Assembly (NCBI GenBank): GCA_029721435.1
Contig: CM056574.1
Span: forward strand, 70,537,501-70,601,500
Reading direction: 5' to 3'
DNA from: Gymnothorax reevesii
Taxonomy: Eukaryota > Chordata > Actinopteri > Anguilliformes > Muraenidae
Length of the DNA: 64,000 nt
Every line of letters begins with the position of its first letter. Position 1 is the first letter of the stretch. Of this stretch, positions 36,441 through 46,162 are shown piece after piece. The notes under the pieces were generated by a model. That model saw only the letters and a list, made by a program, of their open reading frames with translations. It was not told the origin of the DNA and did not search any database. The position numbers and the translations under genes are program-made.

Positions 36441-39127
36441 AGGGCCCGAGCAACGACCGGTGCCAGGGCCCGGAACGGGTCCTGGCACCGAAGGTGCGAG
36501 GAACCTATTGTTTTTGATGGGATTTTTATTATTCTTCTTCTTCTTCTTCTTCTTCTTCTTCTTCTTCTTTTTATTCTGCTGCGAGAACGCATTTTTGAGG
36601 GCTTTGCCATGCACGAAAACTCACAAAAATTTGCCCACACGTCAGTCGTGGTGAAAATTGCAAAGTATTATTATTTTTCTGCTTGGACATGCCCCGGTGG
36701 CTCTATAGCGCCACCAAACACGCGGCCATTTTGGAACGCACTTGCTCGGATTCTCACGAAATTTTATAGAGTCATAGTAGTCATCATAAATTTTTTTGTA
36801 AATTTTTTTGAAATTTTTTTGCCTCACAGGAAGTGAGCTATGAGCCATTTCCTGCGTTTTTTCAGATTTTACGAACACATTTTTGAGGGTTTTATCATAC
36901 TCGAAAACTCACCAAACTTGGCTCATAGACTAGACATATTACGTTCTTTGATTCGATATCTCATTTGGCACTAAGTGTGACATGGTAGCTCTATAGCGCC
37001 CCCTAATACATAATTGCATTTTTGAGGGCCGCAGCATGCTTGAAAACTCACAAAACTTTGCAAACATATTAAGCTGGTCTTAGTTTTTACTAGGATTTCC
37101 GGTTTACAGATGGATGTGGCAAAATTGCATTACAGCGCCACCTAGAAAATTTCAATGAAGCAGCCCTCGCACCGTGTTTGACCTACATGTACAAAATTCG
37201 GTGGACATGTGTACTATGCCAAGACCTAAAAAAAAGTCCCTAGGTGCCATTACCTAGACTCCACAGGAAGTCCGCCATTTTTAATTGAATTTGCAAATTT
37301 TTTAAATTTTTTGCCATTCACAGGCTTCGTACTTTAACGAACTCCTCCGAGAGATTTTATCCGATCAACTTGAAATTTTGAATTTAACATCTTAAGACCT
37401 TCTCAATGTTAAATTGCGAAGCTTTTTTGGATTCATCGATCTTTGTACCCGTGGCGTCGCGGCGAATTCTGATGTTCCGCCATGAAGCAGGAAGTTGCTT
37501 TTATGCCCACATGCTTTGTGAAATTTGCGCGAAACTTTACAGGCTTTATAGGAGTCCACTTCCAAGTAGACCTATATGTTGATATTGGATTGGGTGTGGT
37601 CAGGTGGCTCCACAGCGCCCTCTTGACACGGCCATGTTGAGTTAAAAGTGCTTGAATTTCATGAAATTTGGTCTGATCATTACATCTGTTTTTTTGGGCA
37701 ATGCTTATTTTTTTGGAATTTTTCGGCCAAACAGGAATTGAGCTATGAGCCATTTCCTGCGTTATTCCAAATTTTACGAACACACGTTTGAAGCCTTTAG
37801 CATACTCGAAAACTCGCAAAACTTTGCAAAAATTTCAATTGTCTGATTTTCTCCAATTTGAGACAGATATTGGCAGTAAATGTGGCATAATGGCTCTATA
37901 GCGCCCCCAATCAGATTTTTAAAAGAATTGCCCTTTTGAGGGTCTCAGAATGCTCAAAAACTCACAAAATTTTGTACCATTCTAAAAACCATCATTCCTA
38001 TTACACTGATAAAAAAATACATATAGAGTTGGCAAAAATGGCATTATAGCGCCCCCTGGAAAATTTCAAATAAGCAGCCCTCGCATTGTGGTTGACCTGC
38101 ATGTATGAAATTCGGTGGACATGTAGAATATCCTGAGACCTCAAAAAAAGTCTCTTGGTGCCATGACCTAGACTCACAAGGAAGTTTGCCATTTTTAATT
38201 GAAATTTTAACTTTTTTACATTTTTCGCCATTCGCAGGTGTCGTACTTTAACGAACTCCTCCTAGAGATTTTATCCGATCAACTTAAAATTTGGTGAATA
38301 GTATCTCAAGACGTTGCCAATGTTAAATTGCGAAGCTTTTTTGGGCTCATCGAACGATGCATCCGTGGCGTCGCGGCGAATTTTGATGTCCCGCCATGAA
38401 ACAGGAAGTTGCTTTTAGTCCCACATCCTTTGTGGGATTTGCCTATAACTTTCCAAGCTTGATAAAATTGTCCTCCCAAGTATCAATATATGTAAATATT
38501 AGATCGAGAGGTACCAGGTGGCTCCACAGCGCCCTCTAGATATGGCCATGTTAAGATAAAAGTGCTTGAATGTTCATGAAATTTGGTGTGATCATTGCAT
38601 TCGTCATTCCCCGTAATTGTTAATTTTTGAAATTTTTTTGCCAAACAGGAAGTGAGCTATGAGCTATTTCCTGCATATCTCCAAATTTTACGAAAACACA
38701 TTTTAAGGCCTTAGAATGCTCCAAAACTTGTAAAAACCTTGCAAAAATTAAAAATGTCTTATTCTCTTCAATTTCATCCATCAATTGGCACTAAATGTGC
38801 ATTTTGGCTCTATAGCGCCCCCAATAATATTAATAAAAGAATTGCTGTTTTGGAAGTCTAAACATGCTGGAAAATTTAAAAAAATCAACACACTCATGGA
38901 GCTCGATATTATGATTACTATGTTGTAGATTTTGCGCACAGGCATGTCAAAATGGTTTCATAGCGCCCTCCAGAAAATTTTTGCACTCCACTCAGGAAAC
39001 CACATTGTATGCGGTCCAGCAGTGTCCAATGGCTCTGAATGGACACCTGCACCCATCAAGATCTGGCTGCCACCCCAACGTGCAAGAGGGGTGCGAGGGC
39101 CCTTTCAACGCTGCTTGCAGCTTTAAT
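36441..39127 (+). repeat. Type A array unit U13
   Basis: Long-form head at 36441-36530 (first stem mutated to GCAAC, main hairpin 36459-36489 intact). Anchors lie at about 36828, 37732 (AGGAATTGAG) and 38647. A second-sub-monomer marker GATCTTTGTACCCGTGG (37439) is shared with U14 (39979). No insertion. Confidence 0.85.
36532..36569 (+). repeat. (TTC)n microsatellite in U13
   Basis: About twelve TTC repeats between the long-form head and TTTTTATTCTGCTGCGAG. Confidence 0.95.
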
Positions 39128-40559
39128 TATTATTATTTTGCTGCGAGAACGCATTTTTGAGGGCTTTACCATGCACGAAAACTCACAAAAATTTGCCCAC
39201 ACGTCAGACCTGTTGAAATTTACAAAATATTATTAATTTTGTACTTGGGCATGCCCCGGTGGCTCTATAGCGCCACCAAACAGGTAGCCATTTCGGAATG
39301 CACTTGCTCAGATTCTCACGAAATTTGATAGAGTCATAGAAGTAATCATACATTTTTTTGTCAATTTTTTTGAAATTTTTTTGACATACAGGAAGTGAGC
39401 TATGAGCCATTTCCTGCGTTTTTTCAGATTTTACGAACACATTTTTGAGGGCCTTATCATACTCGAAAACTCACCAAACTAGATTAAAAATATTAAGTTC
39501 TTTGATTAAAGATCTCATTTGGCACTGTGTGTGACATGTTGGCTCTATAGCGCCCCCTAATACATAATTGCATTTTTGAGGGCATCAGCATGCACGAAAA
39601 CTCATGAAACTTTGCAAACATATTAAGCCCTTCATACTTTTTACTAGGATATCAGGATTACAGATAGATGTGGCAAAATTGTATTACAGCGCCACCTAGA
39701 AAATTTCAATGAAGCAGCCCTCGCAGCGTGTTTAACCTACATGTACAAAATTCGATGGACATGTGTACTATGCCAAGACCTAAAAAAAAGTCTCTTGGTG
39801 CCATAACCTAGACTCAACAGGAAGTCCGCCATTTTTAATTGAATATGCAAATTTTTTTTATTTTTTGCCATTCACAGGCTTCGTACTTTAACGAACTTCT
39901 CCTAGAGATTTTATCCGATCAACTTAAAATTTTGCGTATGACATTTAAAGACCTTGTCGATGTTAAATTGCGAAGCTTTTTTGGATTCATCGATCTTTGT
40001 ACCCGTGGCGTCTCGGCGAATTCTGATGTTCCGCCATGAAACAGGAAGTTGCTTTTATGCGCACATGCTTTGTGAGATTTGGGCGAAACTTTACAGGCTT
40101 GATAGGAGTCTACTTCCAAGTATACCTATATGTTTAGATTAGATTGGGTGTGGTCAGGTGGCTCCACAGCGCCCTCTTGAAACGGCCATGTCGAGTTAAA
40201 AATGCTTGAATGTTCATGAAATTTGGTCTGATCATTACATTTTTTTTTTTTGGGCTGTAATTATTTTTTTGAAATTTTTTGGCCAAACAGGAAGTGAGCT
40301 ATGAGCCATTTCCTGCGTTATTCCAAATATTACAAACACACGTTTTAAGGCCTTAGCATACTCTAAAACTTGCAAAACTTTGCAAAACTTATATTTATCT
40401 GATTTTCTTTAATTTGAGACAGAAATTGGCAGAAAATATGGCATAATGGCTCTATAGCGCCCCCATCCAGATTTTCAAAAGAATTGTCCTTTTGCGGGTC
40501 TCAGCATGTTCAAAAACTCACAAAATTTTGTACAAGTCTCAAGCTCATCATTACTATTA

Positions 40560-40563
40560 CAAT
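40560..40563. other. LTR element target-site duplication, left
   Basis: CAAT, matching 46506-46509. The joined flank CAATGATTGAAAATTTAC resembles the uninterrupted text in sister units (CACTGATAAAAAATTTAC). Confidence 0.85.
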
Positions 40564-40580
40564 TGTAATGTGAATATAGG

Positions 40581-40595
40581 CCACCAGATGGCAGT
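40581..40595 (+). promoter_or_regulatory. CTCF-consensus site in 5' LTR
   Basis: CCACCAGATGGCAGT fits every position of the published vertebrate CTCF core CCASYAGRKGGCRSY. It lies 17 bases from the LTR start. Binding is not shown by sequence alone. Confidence 0.55.
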
Positions 40596-40626
40596 ATTTA
40601 CCTTTTTTTTGTTAAGCTCAGACTGG

Positions 40627-40668
40627 AGTCATGTTTAGACATGTCCTGGACATGTCTGGGGCAAGTCT
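40627..40668 (+). promoter_or_regulatory. p53-type response element cluster in 5' LTR
   Basis: Three decamers fit the p53 half-site RRRCWWGYYY at every position: AGACATGTCC (40637-40646), GGACATGTCT (40648-40657) and GGGCAAGTCT (40659-40668). They are separated by single bases. A fourth, AGTCATGTTT (40627-40636), directly adjoins and fits nine of ten positions. The first two form a perfect inverted repeat. The cluster ends 50 bases upstream of the TATA box, a promoter-proximal position. Confidence 0.7.
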
Positions 40669-40718
40669 CATAAAATTAAAAAAAAGAGGTCTAAATGTGG
40701 GTGGGGTCTGCAAAAGAG

Positions 40719-40726
40719 TATATAAG
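40719..40726 (+). promoter_or_regulatory. TATA box in 5' LTR
   Basis: TATATAAG, 155 bases into the LTR, the likely core promoter of the retrotransposon. Transcription would start about 25-30 bases downstream, near 40745-40755. Confidence 0.7.
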
Positions 40727-41072
40727 GAAAAGAATTGAGACAGTAAAGTAGTAGGAGAAATTGCAAGAAGAAGGATACATGTGACCAGTCCTGTCATTTC
40801 TGATCAAGACCTGTGAAGTTTCTTTTGTGGATTTTGCCTGTGTTTGAGCATTTTTCTTTACCCAGGACATCACCAAGCCACCCCAACAAAAGGGACTGTA
40901 AATATTTCTGTTTTGTTTGTATATAAATCAATCTTGGTCGTAGTTGTAGATAGTAGATTAGTTAGTTGTTATTGTCTGTTTGATTAAATGTGTTTGGGTT
41001 TTGAATTGTGTCGGTCATCCCTTGCTGTTACTGTTGCTTTAAATTTAATGACAAATTGGGGCCATAACAAAT

Positions 41073-41093
41073 TGGGGACTCAAGGTCCGGGAT
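41073..41093 (+). promoter_or_regulatory. Primer-binding site, tRNA-Pro-like with an insertion
   Basis: Three bases past the 5' LTR the sequence reads TGGGGACTC, then AAG, then GTCCGGGAT. Without AAG, and with one A for G, it equals the complement of the tRNA-Pro 3' end used by many vertebrate retroelements. The insertion would interrupt pairing with the primer. It may be decay or reflect a different tRNA. Confidence 0.6.
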
Positions 41094-41185
41094 AGACCAT
41101 TTTGTGAGTAATTTATTGAAAATCTAACATTTCAAATTGTAAAATTGATTTTTTTTAATTGAATACATATGTATTGACAACAGCA

Positions 41186-42307
41186 ATGGATGATTTCTTG
41201 GCATCACCAACCGTAGAGGTTTTGAAGTCTTTTAAAAAGACAGAACTGCTAGACATTTGCGGACATTTAGAGCTGACAGAGGTGAAACCAGCCATGCGAA
41301 AAGCAAGACTGGCTCGAGAGATAGTTGAATATTACATTGATGAAAATGTGTTTGCACCCAGAGATCTGGAACAGTTTCCAGTGGAAAATCCAAATATAGA
41401 AATGGAACTTAAATTAAAAATGCTAGAGATTGAAAGGGAGGAAAGAGAAAAAGAAAGGGAGGAAAAAGAAAAGCAAAGAGAATTTGAGAGGGAAGAAAGA
41501 GAGAAAGAAAGGGAAGAAAAAGAAAAACAAAGGCAGTTTGAGTTAGAAAAATTAGCAAGAGAAGAGAAAATAGAAAGGGAGGAAAAAGAAAAACAAAGAG
41601 AATTTGAGTTAGAAAAATTTGCAAGACAGAGAGATTTTGAATTAGAGAAATTCGATAGAGAAGAAAGACTCCAAATGGAGCAACTAAAAATTAAAATTCA
41701 AACTGAAAATAAATTTCGGGCTAGCCAGGAGGTAAAATTGGTGCCTCCATTTTCGGAAAAGGATGTTGACAACTATTTCCAGTGTTTTGAAAAGGTAACA
41801 AAGATTTGCCAGTGGCCAAAGGAACACTGGCCTCTGATGTTGCCAACTGTCCTCAAGGGTAAAGCTCAACAAGCCTATTCGGCTTTGTCTGCAGATGATT
41901 CCTCTGATTATGAGGTTGTCAAAAAGGTTATTTTGAGAGCTTATGAGTTGGTTCCAGAGGCTTACCGACAGAAATTCAGAGGTCTGAAGAAATCTGAAAA
42001 TCAGACTTATGTTGAATTTGCTCATGAAAAGCAGGTTTGCTTTGAGCGCTGGTGTACTTCTATGGAGGTCAAGGATGATTTCAACTCATTAAAAGAGATG
42101 GTGTTAGTTGAAGAATTCAAGAACTGTGTTAAAGATGATGTTAAGACCTACCTTAATGAGAAGCAAGCACTGAATTTGCAATCAGCTGCCAAATTTGCAG
42201 ATGAATATGTTCTCACACATAAGTCACAATTTCAGTCTAGCAGTAATAATAGATGGTCCCAATTTCAGAAAAAGGGTTACGGTGATACCCAAGAATCCTC
42301 ACCCTAA
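41186..42307 (+). pseudogene. gag: gag, N-terminal part (Gmr1-like, SCAN-related)
   Basis: I chose the ATG at 41186, the first in this frame; the open frame extends a few codons upstream without another ATG. It encodes 373 residues up to TAA at 42305-42307. In order: a conserved-looking N-terminal segment (about residues 1-75), a highly charged E/K/R coiled coil (about 80-185) built of short tandem repeats, and a capsid-like helical region (about 190-355, from KLVPPFSEKD to FADEYVLTHK) of the type from which the vertebrate SCAN domain is thought to derive. The frame continues unchanged after TAA into the CCHC knuckle, so the stop falls inside gag and should separate capsid from nucleocapsid. 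It is most simply a nonsense mutation. Confidence 0.85.
41430..41680 (+). repeat. Purine-rich minisatellite inside gag
   Basis: Tandem, imperfect GAAAGGGAGGAAAAAGAAAA-type repeats encode the REEKEKQREFE-like heptad pattern of the gag coiled coil. The number of repeats probably varies between copies of the element. Confidence 0.7.
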
Positions 42308-42840
42308 GACAAAGACAAATCTGGTGATGGTGCTCAGAAATCCAGTAACAGGTCTGTTCAAAGTGTGAAAGCTGACAGTGACAAAAGTGATCTAGTTTGC
42401 AGTTATTGCAAGAAATCTGGTCATGTTACAACTCACTGTTGGTTCCTTAAAGCTAAGAAAGAAAAAGAAAAGGATACCAAACCAAATGCTTTTGTGAAAA
42501 CAAGGTTAGAAACCCCTGTAGTAGATAACCAATCTGCTAAATTGCCTGCTTCTTGTGGGGCTAAAAAGCCTGATACAGCTGACTTCGTGAGGGAGGAATT
42601 TCTTCCATTTGTGTCAGAGGGATTTGTGGCTCTGAATGAGCATACTACTCCTGTCCCCATATATATCCTAAGGGATACCGGAGCTTCTCAGTCACTTGTG
42701 TTGATGGACTCCTTGGAGTTACGTGATGAGACCGCTTCAGGGGATTTCATACTTGTACAAGGTATTGAAGGGAGGACTGTATCTGTACCCCTGCGCTCTA
42801 TATTCTTGAAGTCAGATTTAGTTACAGGACAGGTAAAGGT
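42308..42840 (+). pseudogene. pol: gag C-terminus and protease (CCHC, DTGA)
   Basis: This is the same frame as the upstream gag, after the TAA. It contains a CX2CX4HX4C zinc knuckle, CSYCKKSGHVTTHC (42398-42439), that packages RNA, and a retropepsin active site, RDTGAS, with the catalytic aspartate codon at 42674. A one-base frame change near 42830 moves the continuation (LPIKGVSLLLGNDLAGG) to another frame; that text is the usual C-terminal end of a retropepsin. Confidence 0.82.
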
Positions 42841-43806
42841 GGGACTTATGTCAAGTTACCTATAAAGGGTGTTTCTCTGTTGCTAGGCAATGACCTGGCT
42901 GGGGGCAAAGTAGTTCCCCCTGTACGTCTTACTTCACAGCCGAGCACTGAAGATGGGGATGAGGACCCATCTCTGTATCCTTCTTGCGCAGTGACTCGTG
43001 CTATGGCCAAGAAGGCTAAAGAAGAAGATGTTGTGGTGCCATCCAGCACATTGAATAGTCAGGACTCAGGTGGTTCGCCTCATGACTCTGATTGGCCTAC
43101 TATGGTTTCTCCGTTTGAGGACTTATCAGATACTTTTATCAGTTCTCTATTCAGCCAGCTGGAAGGGTCTGGTGATTCTGATGTGTCTGGAGACTTGTCT
43201 CTGTCCAGAAAGCGGTTGATTGAGGAGCAAACTAATGATCCTGAAATTTGTGCACTAAAGATGAGAGCCCTTCCTGATAAAGAAATAGACGCAGTTCCAG
43301 TTGGGTATTATCTCAACATTAGTGTGTTGATGCGGAAGTGGCGCCCTCCTGATATCCCTGCCAATGCAGATTGGGCAGTGGTCAAGCAAATTGTTGTTCC
43401 GAAGGTCTACAGGAATGAGCTCTTCACAATGGCTCATAGTTTACCTTTAGGAGGTCATCTTGGTGTTAACAAGACTGTTGATAAGATCATGAAACACTTC
43501 TTTTGGCCTGGGCTTCGGAAAGACATTTCCAACTTTTCAAAACCTGTCACACTTGTCAGGTAGTTGGAAAACACCAGTTAGACCCACCTGTAGCTCCATT
43601 GCAGCCTATCCCAGCATTTGGGGAGCCATTCTCTAAGGTCATTGTTGATTGTGTTAGTCCATTACCCAAGACTAGATCTGGAAATCAGTACTTGTTGACA
43701 ATCATGTGTGCATCTACCAGATTCCCTGAAGCCATACCTCTATGTAACATCAAGGCACCTGCAATCTCAAAGGCTTTGATAAAGTTCTTCACGTTGTTTG
43801 GCAATG
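42838..43806 (+). pseudogene. pol: Integrase N-terminal zinc domain and start of core (before reverse transcriptase)
   Basis: After a poorly conserved linker (about 42900-43230) comes the integrase HHCC zinc-binding domain. Its two histidines are in MAHSLPLGGHLG (from 43429) and its two cysteines in TCHTCQ (near 43550). A frame change between them near 43545 breaks the protein. The catalytic core follows, with the first aspartate in VIVDCV (43647-43649). The core stops at FFTLFG near 43799, where the segment that normally holds the second aspartate and the glutamate is missing. Confidence 0.85.
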
Positions 43807-44751
43807 ATGAGGGCTTATTGTTATGACCATGAGAAAGACTGGGATGAAGGTGTTCATTTGCTGTTGTTTGCAGCTAGAGAAGCAGTGCAGGAGTCTACTG
43901 GATTCAGTCCATTTGAGCTAGTGTTTGGTCATGAAGTGAGAGGACCTTTGCTATTATTGAGTGAACAATGGCAAGAGGAAGAGCCGCACATCAGTCTGTT
44001 AGACTATGTTAGCAAGTTCAAGGAAAGATTGCGTGCAGCTTGTGACCTAGCCAAAGAGAACTTGAAATCAAGTCAGGGAAAAATGAAAACTTGGTATGAT
44101 CATAAGGCTAGAAGCCGTGAGTTTAAACCAGGAGACAAGGTCCTTGTGTTGTTTCCCTTGCAGTCCAATCCATTGCAGGCTAGATTTCATGGTCTTTATG
44201 AAATTCTGACAAACCTCAATGATCTCAATTACATTGTGAAGACTCCAGATAGGAGAAAACCAAAACAATTGTGTCACATTAACATGCTGAAGCCTTATCA
44301 TGACAGAAATGCTAGGGTTGCTGCTGTCACTTCAGATTCTCCTATGGTCAAAACGTGTGAAGATGAGGGGGAGTTTCAAGATGATGAACCTAGAATTAAA
44401 GCTGAAGTTCTTTCATGTAAATTGTCAAACACTGAAGTGTTGCAAAATCTTGATGTAAAACTCCAGCACTTAGAACCCTCACAGAGAGATCAGTTTGAAA
44501 GGTTGATCAAGAAATATGAGGATTTGTTTCCTGATGTTCCAAAGAGAGTTTCTATAGCCTCTCATGATGTAGATGTTGGTGATGCCAAACCAATAAAACA
44601 GCATCCGTACCGGATGAATCCTGAAAAGAGAAAGATTGCTGAGAAAGAGGTTGAGTATATGTTAGAACATGATATTATCAGACCCTCCAACTCAGATTGG
44701 AGTTCACCCTGTGTGCTAGTTCCAAAACCTGATGGAAGTACTAGATTCTGA
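43800..44751 (+). pseudogene. pol: Integrase C-terminus and start of reverse transcriptase
   Basis: Downstream of the deletion the frame opens at MRAYCYDHEKDWDEG, the end of the integrase core, followed by FSPFELVFGHEVRGPL and a GPY/F-type C-terminal module (DKVLVLFP to HINMLKPYHD). It then runs without an intervening stop into reverse transcriptase: HPYRMNPEKR, then SSPCVLVPKPDGSTRF. This directly shows integrase fused upstream of reverse transcriptase. TGA at 44749-44751 interrupts the frame just before TDYRKVN, inside the first reverse-transcriptase blocks. Confidence 0.88.
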
Positions 44752-45842
44752 ACAGATTATCGCAAAGTCAATGCTGTAACTAGAACTGATGTGTTTCCAA
44801 TACCTAGGATTGATGATTGTATTGATAGAGTAGGGCAAGCAAAGTGTCTGACCAAGATTGATTTATTGAAGGGTTATTGGTGTGTGCCTTTAACTGAGAG
44901 GGCCAAGAGCATCTCTGCTTTTGCCACACCATCTGGATTGTACCAGTATGAAGTCCTACCCTTTGGCATGAAAAATGCCCCAGCCACGTTCCAAAGGATG
45001 ATACAGTCTACAATCGCCGGATTGCCACACACGGGTGCGTACATCGATGACCTGATCACATGGAGTGACTCCTGGGAAGAACATCTAAAAGATGTAGAGA
45101 CGTTGTTCCAGCGCCTGACCCAGGCTAACCTGACTGTTAACCTGAGCAAGAGTGACTTTTGTTGTGCTACTGTCACTTATCTTGGCTACGTCATAGGCCA
45201 GGGTAAGGTGGCACCCATAAATGCTAAAGTCCAAGCCATCATGGACTTTCCAGTTCCTGACAACAAAAAAGCTTTGCGCCGCTTCCTTGGAATGATCGGG
45301 TACTACCGCAAGTTCTGCAAGAACTTTGCTGAGATTGCTCTCAGTCTAACTAACCAACTGAAGAAAGGCGTAAAGTTCACCTGGGATGATGCATGCCAGA
45401 CAGCCTTCGATCGCCTAAAGTCTCTGCTGTGTCACTTCCCCGTGCTCAAATCTCCTGACTTCAACAAACCGTTCTCCATCGCGGTCAATGCTAGCGACCA
45501 AGCTTGTGGATCTGTGCTCCTACAGAGAAGTGACTGATGACATTGAGCATCCCGTGGCATACTTCTCCAGGAAGTTCTATCACCACCAAAGGAACTATTC
45601 CACAATAGAGAAGGAGCTGTTGGCTCTGGTCCTTTCTTTACAACACTTTGAGGTTTATGTTTGTACAGGACAAAAGCCAATGATTGTGTACACTGACCAC
45701 AATCCGTTAATGTTTTTCAGTAAGATGAAAAACAAAAAAAAAATTGTTGAATTGGAGTTTGATTTTACAGGAGTTTGACTTGGAAATTAAGCATGTGAAG
45801 GGTACAGACAATGTAATTGCTGATTGCTTATCCCGTGTTTGA
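44752..45842 (+). pseudogene. pol: Reverse transcriptase and RNase H
   Basis: In frame with the preceding piece after TGA. Reverse transcriptase blocks: LTKIDLLKGYW (catalytic Asp codon 44860-44862), LPFGMKNAPATFQRM, the YIDD active site (45040-45051) and the LGYVIG and LGMIGYYRKF thumb and connection blocks. RNase H begins at IAVNASDQACGSVLLQ, where the usual catalytic Asp of the VDAS motif is Asn (45487-45489). It continues after a frame change near 45530 with NYSTIEKELLAL and VYTDHNPL. After a second frame change near 45740-45768 it ends HVKGTDNVIADCLSRV with TGA at 45840-45842. Too damaged to function. Confidence 0.88.
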
Positions 45843-45989
45843 ATGTGTATATATATATCATGTGTTTATTTTTTTGTTTTATTATACTTGAATATTGTAT
45901 GATATGTATATATAGACAAGTGTTCACTTAACCATTTTGTATTGAAAAAAGAAAAATTTTGCCTTTGTAAGTCAAAATTTTTCCCCTTT
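45843..45989 (+). other. 3' untranslated segment of the retrotransposon
   Basis: AT-rich spacer between the pol stop and the polypurine tract. Its main feature is an 11-bp perfect inverted repeat, GAAAAATTTTG (45951-45961) and CAAAATTTTTC (45973-45983), separated by 11 bases. No coding sequence is visible. Confidence 0.7.
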
Positions 45990-45999
45990 GGAATGGAGG
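45990..45999 (+). promoter_or_regulatory. Polypurine tract
   Basis: GGAATGGAGG abuts the 3' LTR. It is expected to prime plus-strand DNA synthesis. One T interrupts the purines. Confidence 0.7.
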
Positions 46000-46016
46000 T
46001 GTAATGTGAATATAGG

Positions 46017-46031
46017 CCACTAGATGGCAGT
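46017..46031 (+). promoter_or_regulatory. CTCF-consensus site in 3' LTR
   Basis: CCACTAGATGGCAGT fits the CTCF core at every position. It differs from the 5' copy by one base, at a position where the consensus allows either C or T. Confidence 0.55.
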
Positions 46032-46072
46032 ATTTACTTTTTTTTTATTCAGCTCAGACTGGATTCATGTTT

Positions 46073-46104
46073 AGACATGTCCTGGACATGTCTGGGGCAA
46101 GTCT
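46073..46104 (+). promoter_or_regulatory. p53-type response element cluster in 3' LTR
   Basis: The same three perfect half-sites as in the 5' LTR (46073-46082, 46084-46093, 46095-46104), unchanged although the LTRs differ elsewhere. The adjoining fourth decamer has one extra mismatch here. From this LTR a transcript would run into downstream array DNA. Confidence 0.7.
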
Positions 46105-46154
46105 CAGAAAATTAAAAAAAAGAGGTCTAAATGTGGGTGGGGTCTGCAAAAGAG

Positions 46155-46162
46155 TATATAAG
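46155..46162 (+). promoter_or_regulatory. TATA box in 3' LTR
   Basis: TATATAAG at the same offset (155 bases) as in the 5' LTR. Confidence 0.65.

Larger units (their letters stand above)
40564..41069 (+). repeat. 5' LTR
   Basis: 506 bp, starts TGTAATGTGAATATAGG and ends GGGGCCATAACA. It contains a CTCF-consensus site, a p53-type half-site cluster, a TATA box (40719) and a possible ATTAAA polyadenylation signal (40983-40988). That signal reads ATTAAG in the 3' LTR, which may weaken transcript ending there. Confidence 0.95.

Noticed and set aside
40691..40876. Minus-strand frame of 61 codons in both LTRs
   Set aside because: It is present in both LTRs only because they are copies. There is no promoter or recognisable domain, and no known LTR protein fits.
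41409..41624. Minus-strand frame rich in Phe and Leu opposite gag, resembling a membrane protein
   Set aside because: It is the antisense of the purine-rich coiled-coil repeats in gag.
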